Shown: positions 1 through 9,833 of the stretch, one piece after another | Layout of the letters: each line of letters begins with the position of its first letter | How positions within the stretch are numbered: position 1 is the first letter of the stretch | Assembly (NCBI GenBank): GCA_030407315.1 | Contig: JALQPE010002813.1 | Span: 1 to 64,000, forward strand | Reading direction: 5' to 3' | Length of the DNA stretch: 64,000 nucleotides | From: Asparagopsis taxiformis | Taxonomy: Eukaryota; Rhodophyta; Florideophyceae; Bonnemaisoniales; Bonnemaisoniaceae | The notes under the pieces: generated by a model | Databases searched by the model: none | The model's input: only the letters and a program-made list of their open reading frames with translations | What the model was told of the DNA's origin: nothing | Made by a program: the position numbers and the translations under genes

Positions 1-2
1 AC

Positions 3-530
3 TCATCTTTCGGGAACAGTGAAGGATTATCTTCTCAAGCTGTATTTTTAATCATCCTTGCAGATGGACAAGGAAAGGCTAATATTATCCATTACGGCAG
101 TAAGAAGTGTAGACGTATCACCAGATCGGCAGTTATGGCTGCTGAGATTCTTGCACTTGTCAATGGATATGACGAAGCTTTCATTGTCAAGCATACAATG
201 GAAGAAATACTGAAGCGTAAGATACACTTGGACATATACATAGACTCGAGAACTACATTCAACTGCGTTGCAAAACATGCACCAACACTCGAGAAACGAC
301 TACAGATAGACGTATCGGCATTGCGCGAGTCGCACATGCGCGGGAAATAAGGACCATTGGTTGGATTCCAGGATCGAAGAACCCGCAGACGGACTTACTC
401 GAGACAAGATCGTCACCACACAGCATCCTCTAATACAATTGATGAAAACCATTCCATCGCCATTGAAGCAACTGGCTGGGCAGAAATTTACGAGTTCGGA
501 ACAAGCCGTTCCGAAAAAGAAAAGGTTCTA
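3..530 (+). pseudogene. LTR-retrotransposon RNase H remnant
   Basis: An open frame from about position 3 to 350 reads as the RNase H part of a retrotransposon polyprotein. It has an ADGQGKAN strand, then ITRSAVMAAEI, DSRTTF, and an EKRLQIDVSALRES helix. The conserved tail (GWIPGSKNP, then ADGLTRDK) follows a stop at 348-350 and a further one-base shift near 393-400, and runs to a stop near 530. RNase H removes the RNA strand during reverse transcription. The reverse transcriptase and integrase that should precede it lie outside the window or are lost. It is a decayed fragment. The motif style resembles RNase H of copia-type elements, but the element class is not certain. Confidence 0.75.
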
Positions 531-1451
531 GTGTCGGACTTCAAGCGTTAACACAAAAGAATTATTCAGCCTGTAGTTATTATCGCAACGGATAATCACC
601 TACAGAAAACTAATTATTACAACGGTAAGATAGAAACAATTAGAACTATATTATATCCTAGCTAGAACAGATGAAGAGAATCATCAACACAACCACTACG
701 AAATTAAACCGAGAGAAGACTTCACGTCACAACGCAATTCTATTGCAAAACCGCATGATAGACGAAGGCCCTGGGTATCTTTAACCCCGGCTATCGACTT
801 GAACGCGTTGGGCTACTTCGCAGATTACTCCGGGTTGCTACACCCTGAAATAACTGGAATTGGTATCGCTGAAGCTGTTTGATTACTCCGGGATACACTG
901 CCCTGAAATAACAACAGTATCGGAACAAGACAAAGTGGTGAATACCCCGAGACGGTACAGTCTCTCTGAATTAACACGTTTTTTTTTATCACTATTACTT
1001 ACGAAGCTTGTCAACTCTTTGAATAAGCGACACCCATGTCACTAGAATCCTCCCAAGGGCTAGCGGGTTCGCGCAGAATTGGCACGGTTGCGTCGTCAAC
1101 GATCGGATTGCTGTTGCGCCTGCGCTTATTCGTCATAATGGAATGAGTGAAATTCGGTACAGGATGGCGACCGCTCGGCGAGACAGTCAAATTTGACGAC
1201 GTATCTCGTGACGTTTGCACTCTTTCGTGAGGAACACTGGTTGATATCGAACGGAACAGAGTATACGGGTACACAGCACTGGAAAGGTCTTGAAACCCGT
1301 AACCGGTGTAGGTAATAAGTTGTGACGCATACGTGGTAGAGAAAAAATTTTAAAAAGATTGTGATTCCCTGCCTTTGAGTGTTGTACTGCAAGGCCGCCA
1401 GTCACATAGGTTGTCACAGGAGCCTCACGCTTACCAGGTGAGCGACATCCG
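531..1451. other. Gene-free stretch with a 32-nt direct repeat pair
   Basis: No convincing coding region is visible. A 32-nt imperfect direct repeat occurs at 823-854 and 881-912; both copies start GATTACTCCGGG and end CCCTGAAATAAC. Short reading frames on the minus strand near 1011-1390 overlap one another and match nothing I recognise. The stretch may be retroelement leader or LTR debris. Confidence 0.4.
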
Positions 1452-1651
1452 GACGGCCACTGGACATGGGGATGTCCAGCTCAGATGCATTGCTGGCCAG
1501 ACCAGAAATTCTACAATTTCGGGCAGCAAAAATATTGCAAAAAAACATCGATTTGGGCGGTCGATTGTGCCGTACGGCACACCCCCATCTCAAAAACATG
1601 TTCACATGTGCATGTTTTTGAGAATAGCCCAAATTTTAATTCAAATCAGGA
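1452..1651 (+). repeat. Dispersed repeat A, single copy
   Basis: First copy of a roughly 200-bp repeat. Landmarks in order are GGATGTCCAGCTC, CTGGCCAG, an imperfect AT-rich dyad (AAATTCTACAATTT), the CGTACGGCAC box, and a hairpin with 13-nt arms TCTCAAAAACATG / CATGTTTTTGAGA around a 10-nt loop. It belongs with the 21.02-kb copy: both read CATCGATTTGGGCGGTCG where the 2.8-3.8 kb copies read CTTGATTTCAGCGGGTCG. No coding capacity is evident. It could be a MITE-like or satellite-derived repeat. Confidence 0.85.
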
Positions 1652-1946
1652 TGCAGATATTCGTCTTCTACCATTGTCAGAACACATTCGTATAACCACA
1701 TTTGGAGAACCTGAGCCCAGAGCTATCGGTTTTGGCGGAGAGCTAAGCCATATCTCATCCAATCAGTAACTACTTCCCGCCAGCTGAGTGGTGGAACCCC
1801 TGCTATTTCTACCAACGACACATACGGAGTGTCAACTCGGCAATCGTATATGATTCGGGTGCTAATTTATTCAAGAGACGAATGGGCTTCGAAAAGGAGC
1901 CCAACAACGTTTTCTTGTGATCCATGGGTATAGGACTACTCTATTC

Positions 1947-2255
1947 TTCTCCAGGCTTCCACTATAGCCTCCTCCACCACCTCCGTTAATGGATCGATTA
2001 TCCGAACCGGACCTGAACATGCTTTTCTTCTCATCCATGGGTACTGACATCTCCGAGGTGCGAGTCACATGTTCTCCAGGCTTCCACCGTAGCCGCCTCC
2101 TCCGCCTCCGTTAATGGCAACAATATCCGAACCGGACCTGAACATGTTTTTCTTCTCATCCATGGGTACTGACATCTCACATGTTCAACATGTGAGATGT
2201 CAGCACCGGAGAAGTTCTCCAGGCTCCCTCCGTAGCCACCTCCTCCACCTCCGTC
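1947..2255. repeat. Three-unit minisatellite encoding Gly-rich segments on the minus strand
   Basis: Three imperfect units start with TTCTCCAGG at 1947, 2072 and 2215, a spacing of 125 and then 143 bp. Each contains GTAGCC-type triplets and a CTCC-rich core that reads on the minus strand as a run of Gly followed by Tyr-x-Gly-Ser-Leu-Glu. The units are not in one common frame, so this is more likely an old tandem duplication of part of a Gly-rich gene than a working gene. A 35-nt palindrome separates units two and three. Confidence 0.6.
2169..2203. repeat. Short palindrome, 17-nt arms, 1-nt centre
   Basis: The arm CTGACATCTCACATGTT is followed by one C and then its exact reverse complement. 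It sits at the junction between minisatellite units two and three and adds extra spacing to the unit period. It belongs to the set of near-spacerless palindromes seen across the window. Confidence 0.9.
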
Positions 2256-2791
2256 TGTGGGAATCAACACAACATCACCACTGCGTCTTACCTCACATCC
2301 ACATCTCTCCGGGATGAAAACGGACGGACGAAATAGGGTTTGTAGACGTTTAGAATCTTGTTAGAAAAAAAGTAAACGAAAGAGAACTTCTCTTTCATTG
2401 TGAATGCATCTCTTCCCTGTCGCAATATGTTCCATTTTCAATTTTCGGGTTGCACACCCATCATGGGTGATCAAGGCCTGGATCGAACCCTCCGAGGGTC
2501 TTCGATGGATAGGACAGATAGTGGAAGGCTTTTAAGCCTGTGACCAAGCGGCTATTGATTGGTTGGAGGAAGCAATTACAGAGGAAATATAGCTGAGTAC
2601 GGTGCTCGCGATAGCTGTTAGGTAAAGTCAAATATTTTTTTCGATTATTTTCGTACGGAAATGCCTTGGAAAAGACGATGCTTTGTCGTTCTCTTGGAGG
2701 GAGTCCGTTGCATTGCACTCAATTCGAGAGCATCGTCATGAAGGAGAGGATTCTTTCTGCTTGTTAGAATCGGTTTAGAGCAGATAGCTAT

Positions 2792-3846
2792 TGCATTGCT
2801 GGCCAGCCCAGAAATTGTAGAATTTCGGGCAGCAAAATATTGTAAAAAACCTTGATTTCAGCGGGTCGATTGTGCCGTACGGCACACCCCCATCTCAAAA
2901 ACATGTTCACATGTGCATGTTTTTTGAGAATAGCCCAAATTTTAATTCAAATCAGGGTGTCTGATTTGGCCACAACGGCCCCAGGCACCGGCCGCCGCCG
3001 CCGAGTGGGGTTGTCACTGGCTTCTGTAAGCACTAACTGTAAGGCTAAATGGCGTCTCACGAGGGTCGATTTCAGGCTCAATACGCCAGGGACAGGTCTT
3101 GGTCCTTGTTCCATCATGGTCCCACCCCACTCTCTCACGACCAACCTGAAATGGACGTCCGGTGGATGTCCAGCTCGATTGCACTTCTGGCCAGCCCAGA
3201 AATTCTAAAATTTCGGGCACAAAAATTTGTAAAAAACCTTGATTTCAGCGGGTCGATTGTGCCGTACGGCACACCCCCATCTCAAAAACATGTTCACATG
3301 TGCATGTTTTTGAGAATAGCCCAAATTTTAATTCAAATCAGGGTGTCTAATTTGGCCACAACGGCCCCAGGCACCGGCCGCCGCCCCGAGCGGGGTCATC
3401 ACTGGCTTCTGTAAGCACTAACTGTGAGGCTAAATGGCGCCGAAAGATGGGTCGATTCCAGGCTTCAAGCCTAAGTTATGCTAGGGTGACATCTTCTTCC
3501 GTGTTTCATCATGGTCCCGCCTTACTCCCTCAACACAAACACTACTCACCCATCACGTTACTCATATTCCGTGCACTTTGTATTAGTAGTGAACCCGCCT
3601 GCTTAGTTGCTGCAATGCGTGGATGTAGGCAGCACACGACCAACCTGAAATGGACGTCCGGTGGATGTCCAGCTCGATTGCACTGCTGGCCAGCCCAGAA
3701 ATTCTAAAATTTCGGGCACAAAAAATATTGCAAAAACCTTGATTTCAGCGGGTCGATTGTGCCGTACGGCACACCCCCATCTCAAAAACATGTTCACATG
3801 TGCATGTTTTTGAGAATAGCCCAAATTTTAACTCAAATCAGGGTGT
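2792..3846 (+). repeat. Tandem array of dispersed repeats A and B
   Basis: Repeat A (hairpin and CGTACGGCAC box) occurs at about 2792-2958, 3141-3345 and 3637-3846. A second repeat B lies at about 2959-3140 and 3346-3500. B begins with TTTGGCCACAACGGCCCCAGG and contains an ACAGGTCTTGG or related segment before a CACGACC junction to A. The composite A-B unit is about 370 bp and all copies share one orientation. The same A-B-A order recurs at 21.0-21.5 kb. The repeats immediately precede element A at 4.19 kb, while the second array follows element B. They may be boundary sequences of those elements or merely a common genomic repeat. Confidence 0.85.
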
Positions 3847-4185
3847 CCCCCGGATAAAGGGGTGCTCGCAGCCGCCCCAAAAGCCGTTTAGCTTGACAGC
3901 TGTAATTTTAACACATTGCACATCAAGGACACTGCCTGCTTCACGCCACCTCGTCAGGTTTCGAAAGCCCGACTCGGGCCCGTTCCGAACGGACACTCAC
4001 ATCTCGATTGCCTCTCTTGCATTCCAGCGGGTCACGATAGGTGTGTACCTAACAAAATTTCGGTTGTATTGTGTTATTATTTCCAGCGATTGGCGTTCAC
4101 GACCATTCTTCAACGTGAAACATACCATCCACATCACTCCAATACGTCAACGTCAACCATCTCTTTTCCTTTCAACTCAACAACC
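3847..4185 (+). promoter_or_regulatory. Presumed promoter and leader of the 4.19-kb gene
   Basis: This interval separates the repeat array from the CAACCATGG start at 4186. It ends in a pyrimidine- and A-rich leader. A TTATTATTTCCAG string ending near 4085 looks like a 3' splice site, so a leader intron is possible. No clear TATA box is visible. Promoter function is inferred from position only. Confidence 0.3.
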
Positions 4186-4611
4186 ATGGCGGATACGCAT
4201 TTCAGCAGTTTGTTTTCAACGGTTTGCGGCGATCAAGTGAGCGCGTCAGCGGAGTCGCGCGGACTCAAGCGCGGCGTCGATGTCAATTTGTTTGCGGACG
4301 TGGACGGTGCGGCTGTGCATATTGGGACGGCTTCGGTGAGCACTGCTGGTGGCGATGTTGGCCTTCCGCGCACGCTGCACAACCACCAGCTGCCGGAAAC
4401 CGACGAGGCGGACTATATCGTCGTGCGCAACATTGCGACTAAGGACAAGTTCAAGGACCTCCCGTTCCCGTACATGTTTGATGGCGCCGAGGGACCGCCG
4501 AGACGATGGGTGGAGCATACGCCGCGGCGTTTTTACCCTTGGGATACTCGGATGATGCGCCCCGCTGCGGAGGATGGCCCTAGCGACATTCGTACCCCTG
4601 CTGCAGCGTAA
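4186..4611 (+). CDS. Small conserved protein of element A (141 aa)
   Basis: I do not recognise a named family. I chose the ATG at 4186 because it sits in a strong eukaryotic context (CAACCATGG) and everything upstream in frame lacks similarity. The C-terminal half reads LPFPYMFDGAEGPP, then about 14 residues, then YPWDTRMMRP. The same pattern appears in the small protein at 15.7-16.2 kb in element B (CPYPYKYGGIEPPP ... LAWDLNKMRP). The shared signature is P-[FY]-P-Y-x2-[DG]-G-x-E-x-P-P followed by W-D-x3-M-R-P. In both places a ParB-like gene is the direct neighbour: downstream here, upstream in element B. A structural or DNA-binding accessory role is possible, but no function can be assigned. 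Confidence 0.7.
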   Translation: MADTHFSSLFSTVCGDQVSASAESRGLKRGVDVNLFADVDGAAVHIGTASVSTAGGDVGLPRTLHNHQLPETDEADYIVVRNIATKDKFKDLPFPYMFDGAEGPPRRWVEHTPRRFYPWDTRMMRPAAEDGPSDIRTPAAA

Positions 4612-4650
4612 AACTTCAACGCAGCGACGAACCAGGCCAGCTCGGGACGG

Positions 4651-6360
4651 ATGCCCAGTACCGGTCCAGCAGGCGAAATCACTGGTTCGGGGGGTACGAA
4701 GCATCCAGCACGCTCCATTCCGGTTCCGGGAGGCACGAAGCGCCCTGCTCGCTCTGCAAGACCCTCCAGTGGAGGCACGAAGCACCCTGCTCGCTCCAAC
4801 GTCACCGAAGCTACTACGCAGGACGTAACCGAGGTGGACGACGAACCGAGAGGGGGAGGAGAGCATTCGTGAGCAGCAGGGGACGCAAATTACGGTGCCC
4901 AAGTTTGTGACGTCGGATTACGTCGGAGAAGGAGCGACTGTGTTGGTGAGGCAGCTAGTGGAACCGGCCGTGACCCTTCGGGATGTGAAAGAAGACCACG
5001 TGGAGGACGTGCGCAACAATATGTTGGCTGTGGGGTATGTGAGCTCTTCGCGTATCACTGTGACGGTGCTGAGGTCGCAGAACACGCATCTGTCCGCCGA
5101 CACGCGTCTGTTCCAGAATGGCAAATTCCATGCCAATGCGAACGTGACCGTGATCGACGGACTGCATCGTCTCAATGCTATGCATAGCATTGCCGATGAC
5201 TTCACGCGCCTCACCCGTATGCACAGAACCAAGCTGCCACAGGACGCAAACCGCTTGCGCTGGGTTACTCAGCCTCTGGATGTGTACTACCTTCGCCGCA
5301 AGGACGACAGTGATCTTCAGCCTCATGAGATCATCCACAAGAGTGCAGAGTCGAACCATACGACTGGGACGCAACTGACGGAGCGCTCCCTGGTTCGAAT
5401 CTTGTCGTCCATCCAGCAGTTCATCCGTACGATTGCTGTTGCAAATAACGTGGAAAACGCTGGCGACTTGCGTGAGTCTGATGTCATCCGAACATTGTTC
5501 GAGGCGCAGTTCATGGGGATGATGAATTCAACGAACACGGCCCGGCGGTGGACGCGTTTGGCTATAGAAACGCTGAAGCATCCTGTTCTCGACGAAGTGT
5601 TGCGTGAGCTGAACAATTCCGAGCGCCACAACGAGATTGGGATAACGCACCTGGACCACAAGATAGTGCGCGAGTTGCTGGAAGAAAACTTTGTCTTCGT
5701 CTTGCGTGGTCTTTCGGAGTACTTGAACCCTGCTCATGGTGGACGTCCGGATGGACGCTTTGACGTGAACGACTTCTATACATACGTCCGTCGCGTGACT
5801 GCAATAGCAAATTCTCTGTACGCTGCGTATGGGCGCCCAAAGAGTATTATGCGCAAGTCATTTCTGAGCACAGAGATGGCAATTGGGTCGTTTAAGAGCA
5901 GCCGAAGGAGTTGCAATGGCATCTCACCAATGCCATTGCAATGTATAGAGGGGACGACCGGAGCAGTGAGGCTCGAATGCGACGGAGAACCACGCGTTTA
6001 CAGGATTTGGAAACGAACTTGAAAGAGTTTTTCAATCCGACATTGAAGAAGAAGACTAAGGCTCGACGCAAACGCCGCCCTTCTGCTGCCAATGTGACAC
6101 TCACTCACAAGAAGCAGCGGAATGTCGAACATGAGCCTGCTTCGCATGGCATCCGCCGCCGTTCACAGCGACTTCGCTCGACGGGGAGCACACGCCTCGA
6201 GGAAGAAGAGCCGGTTGTGGTACAACAATCCGCCGGGGAAGAAGAGCAGGCCGTTGTTGATAACCCACCGATCAACAACAAGCCACTGTTTCCGGTGATG
6301 AGGGTGACGAAGACTCCGCCCGTTCCCCCGATTCTGCCGTTGAGATTGTCCCCAAGATAA
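4651..6360 (+). CDS. ParB-like protein of element A, reading frame broken
   Basis: The core frame runs 4829-6022 without a normal ATG. An N-terminal part in another frame (4651-4872, with three GGTK-HPARS-like repeats) lines up with it if one base is missing from the G run near 4851-4856. The core holds a ParB/sulfiredoxin-fold signature: VIDGLHRLNAM at about 5150-5180, then LDVYYL and an HEIIHKSAESN helix resembling the ParB box II region. ParB-fold domains bind DNA and some hydrolyse CTP or cut DNA; which applies here is unknown. Near 5911-5941 an inverted repeat (TTGCAATGGCA, 9-nt gap, TGCCATTGCAA) coincides with a switch to a second frame, open to 6360, that encodes a very basic tail (KKKTKARRKRR). 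The gene is either a pseudogene or carries sequence errors. It lacks the methyltransferase fused to the element B copy. Confidence 0.65.
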
Positions 6361-6949
6361 CCAACGTGCTGGTGCGACTCCCTCCACCAAGAATCTGTCC
6401 ATACCGCTTCGGACGAGGAAGACAACAGGTGCAGACGAGGGCCAAGTCGAAAGCAAGGGGTCCGCGAAGTGACAATTACATTCAACACTGATTTCGATAT
6501 GAACAGAACCTACTTTCGGAACCAGAATTGGCAAATTTTGAGATGTTGATTGACCCAGATAATGTTCATTGAATTGTAGCCAATGAGGAGAAAATATTGA
6601 CTGACTGGAATTCCACATAAAATCCCATGTATGCTTCAGCCCTTAGGCCAGCTGAAATACATTATCTCACTGCCTGTCGCTACCATTTTAGTCAGAAGTA
6701 CGGACAGCCTGTTGCCACCGTTTGCGATACTGTCGCCCAGCGCTGCGGCATCCATATTGGTTGTTTCTAGGAAAATCTGATCATATCTAAGCTGGTAGAT
6801 TACATAAGTTTTTACAAACCTTTATTGGTTCTCCGTGATTCTATTAATCGTACAGCCTTGCTACATGCTACGTAGACTTACACATTTGTATGCTGCACAC
6901 TCCTCTTCAATCCATCACGTAAAACCTATCACATCCCTTTAGGTGGAAG
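6361..6949. other. No gene recognised
   Basis: No coding region is supported between the ParB-like tail and the SPATA20-like fragment. A CCCTTTAG string near 6940 just before the first readable SPATA20-like codons could be a relic 3' splice site. Confidence 0.4.
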
Positions 6950-7876
6950 AAATTCTGCAATCTTCTCTCAAAATTGTAGCGAGACAGCGTGAGAGAAGAC
7001 CACACCCAGCCACTGATGACTTACGATCACGTGTTGGAACGCGTTGGCCATTTCAGCGTTTGCTAGGACCGGTGCTGCTCTTCAGCGACAAGATTACATT
7101 GACGCTGCGATGAGGGCAGCCAGCATCATCATGGACCACATGGTTGTACGCATTGAAAGAAAGACAGATGCTGTTTATTTAGCGTTCGCTTACCGCGGAA
7201 GACGAGGTCGTGTGGAGGCGTTTGCTGAGGATTATGCGAATGCGATTCAGGCATTTATCGATTGTTATGAAGTTTCTGAAGAAAGCAAGTACCTCATTTT
7301 TGCTCGCAGACTTCAAAATGTGCTGGACAATGAATTTTGGGAGGATGGTGGGTATTGTACTTCCGAGAAAGGAGATAAGAGCATTTTACTGAGGAGAAAG
7401 GAAGACTATGATAGTGCGGAACCGTCTTCTTCCAGCATCGCTGCCTTGAATCTTGTTCGAATGGGCTCTCTACTCGGTGACACTTCACTGTTGGAGGGGG
7501 CGAGGCAGGTTGCCGAGTCGTTCTCCAAAGTTTTGAGCACTTCACCACTTGCCATGCCTATGCTTCTGGTTGCAACGAGGGAGCGAAGAATGTTGTAGTG
7601 ATGGGGGATAACGAAGAAGCATCATGAATGCTGTCAGAATATTGGTCTCGCGGACTGCCGAGATCAGTTGCACTTCTGAGGGTGCCAACGAAAGGTACTG
7701 AAGATGGATTACAAAAGTATCTGAGCGAAAGTAGAAGGCTTACTTTGAACAAAAGAAGTCGAGTAATGGCATATGTATGCTCTGGTAACATGTGTCTTGA
7801 ACCTACAGATAACGTTGAGCGGTTTTGGGAAGAGCTTGACTATCTGAGATCATTTCATGCAGGTCAAGTATTTTAA
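6943..7876 (+). pseudogene. SPATA20/YyaL (DUF255) C-terminal part, decayed
   Basis: The sequence encodes the alpha/alpha-barrel and C-terminal parts of the thioredoxin-domain DUF255 family (bacterial YyaL, animal SPATA20). Family landmarks in order are RERRPHPATDD, WNALAISAFARTG, FAEDYANAIQAF, GGYCTSEKGD, a DYDSAEPSSSS-AALNL segment, and the C-terminal AYVCSGNMC. The N-terminal thioredoxin-like domain is absent. One base appears lost between the DD and the WNAL motif (about 7020-7032), a frame change occurs near 7560-7600, and a TGA interrupts the tail at 7625-7627. The family is thought to have redox or sugar-epimerase-like roles, poorly defined. This copy should not be functional. Confidence 0.82.
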
Positions 7877-8016
7877 AGAGGCACTAAGGGTAGTGTAAGT
7901 GGATGTGTCGGTGGGATATAACTAAGGAGCGAAAAAATAAGGCTTAATGGGTATACTTCGATATCTACTTGGTGATCTGCACTACTAGTAGCAAAAACGC
8001 ATGTCGGGAGGAACGG

Positions 8017-9017
8017 TCAGCTTCCGTCATATGACATGCAGTTTTGCGGTGAAGAAGTACCACTTGGCTGTTTTTCATCGCAATAATCACTTGGTTCACA
8101 ATTGATCTGAACAGTTGTGTGCAGAATGTTGAATCGGGTTTGCAGGAAGTCATTTGCGTATTTGAGTACTTGATTTGAAATCGCATCAGACTTCTTGTAG
8201 AGATGCACAGAGAGTGCATGTTGTTTGGTTGTGATGGACCATACGTGAAGGTCGCCCTCTCGACTTACGCCATCAATTAAGCGCAGATGATTGTAGATAT
8301 CATCGAGAGCAATTGAGGGAGTTGTACCCTCCATGAGGACGTGAAACGTTTGCTTGGCAAGATTTTTGGTGGTTGTGATGACAATCGCAGCAAAGAACAA
8401 TGTACATATAGGGTCGACAAAGGTCCAGTTTGGACGGATGATTAAAATTACAGCAGAAAAGATGACGCCCACATTCTGAAGTGCATCACCGAGAATGTCC
8501 AAGTAGGTAACTTGCAAAATGACGGAGCTTGAATTACCGCCAAACAATATGGATTGAATAAAGCCGTTGTGCTGATCTTGGTGTGACGAAGTGTCTGTAA
8601 TTGCACTATAAGTCTGTGCCTCAACATCTGCGATATCAGCTGAGTGATGGTCCACGCCAATTGGCCAATTGTCTGAACAAGCAGATAACCCGGGTTATCT
8701 GCTTGTAAATCATCAGTGTCACCGCTGAGCACGAGACCGAGTGCCAGATTTACAGCAAGTCCGATGCAGCCCAGCGCGAGCATTAGACGGCCATTGACTG
8801 GTTCGGGGTTAAAAATTCTGTACACTGCGAAAGGGACGAGGGCAGCAGTGAGCGACCAGATGAACAAAATGGAGATAAAGGCGCCCAGAACCTCGTCTCT
8901 GGCGAATCCTAAGCTCATTTTGGCATTGGCCGGGAGTCTGGCAACGAAAATAGCCGTGACAGAGATGAGGAAGCCGGCGAGGTCGGAGAGGGCTTTGCCG
9001 TAGTAGTACCACCACAT
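8017..9017 (-). pseudogene. Cation diffusion facilitator (CDF/ZnT-like) transporter, frameshifted
   Basis: The minus-strand frame from 9017 to about 8690 gives KALSDLAGFLISVTAIFVA (TM2), MSLGFARDEVLGAF (TM3), and TM4 (GCIGLAVNLALGLVLSG). A second frame from about 8655 to 8017 gives TM5-TM6 (YLDILGDALQNVGV, DPICTLFFAAIV), then LMEGTT, the cytoplasmic domain with DLHVWSITTKQHALSVHL, and HTTVQI. CDF proteins export zinc or manganese across membranes. The first TM helix and the start of TM2 are missing. The TM5 site reads D-x3-D where zinc members usually have H-x3-D. The frame change falls in the loop where zinc CDFs carry a His-rich stretch, and a perfect 30-nt palindrome (8677-8706) sits there. 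It may be a pseudogene, or a real gene disturbed by an assembly error. Confidence 0.88.
8677..8706. repeat. Perfect 30-nt palindrome inside the CDF gene
   Basis: The arm ACAAGCAGATAACCC is followed with no spacer by its exact reverse complement. It coincides with the reading-frame change of the transporter between TM4 and TM5. A shorter palindrome, CAATTGGCCAATTG, lies just below it at about 8658-8671. Confidence 0.95.
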
Positions 9018-9229
9018 ATCACATTTCTACTATACAATTTTAGCTGGGATCCACACTTAGTTCATCCCCTCAAACATAATGCATCCCATTCCTTTCTCTC
9101 TCTATTGTATATCTCATTTTTCTGATAGCGACGGTCAAATTATTTTACGAACTAATTCAATAATCATCCCCCAGCACAGATGTCATCCGGTACAGATTTC
9201 TGAGACCTTCAATGCCTGACTGTTATAGT

Positions 9230-9833
9230 CTACAGTATTATTTTTGTTCGATGTAATGAAGTTGTCGCCATCCAGTGGTGCTGTGACAAATTCAAAGATG
9301 ATGACGTTAGTTTGCATGTGTGTAAGCACTCAATGACCTTCGGCATTGTTAGTACTACGCCGTTTTGTATGCGACCTATCCTTCGTATCAAAATTTTCTT
9401 TGACAATCGCAATTGTCGTTGCGCTCTAGTCGTTTTGTAGCCTTCTGTACGTAAGGCACAACTGTACATGAGCCATCCATGTGATGCACGTGTTTCCGAC
9501 CACTATGTTTAGTGCGATAGAATCCCTCAACAGTCTCCCGGTAGTCTAACGAAGTAAATGAGGGTTTCACTTTCGTAGCTTGGCTACTGAGGGTCCATCT
9601 CCCAGCTTGCAAAACATATACATGTAGCTCATCGGCGTTATTAGCTTTCTCAAGCAAGTGGAGGACCTTACTAGTGTCCCGTCTAGATAAAATTGTGCAA
9701 GACCGAATAATTCATCGTAGTAGTACTCACTACTAGCAGCAATACACAGAGAAACAGGGGGCCTCACCTCCACCATGCAGTCTGCTACGTCCAGCTCAGC
9801 AAATCGACCGACGTCGATGCTGCAACAGCTCAT
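9230..9833 (-). other. Possible decayed gene of unknown family
   Basis: Two overlapping minus-strand frames may be parts of one gene. The first starts at 9833 (MSCCSIDVGRF ... YYYDELFGLAQFYLD) and the second continues from about 9657 (NADELHVYVLQAGRWTL ... FYRTKHSGRK). The change between them lies near 9650-9690. I recognise no domain. The putative start is directly opposite the beginning of the NB-ARC/WD40 pseudogene, a head-to-head arrangement. It may be a chance frame. Confidence 0.3.

Noticed and set aside
2852..3414. Plus-strand frames of 118-121 codons in the 2.8-3.4 kb region
   Set aside because: They are read through the tandem A/B repeats and recur in other frames in every copy; no evidence of translation.
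4246..4902. 218-codon minus-strand frame
   Set aside because: It is antisense to the small protein and the start of the ParB-like gene, Arg/Ser-rich, and lacks any motif.
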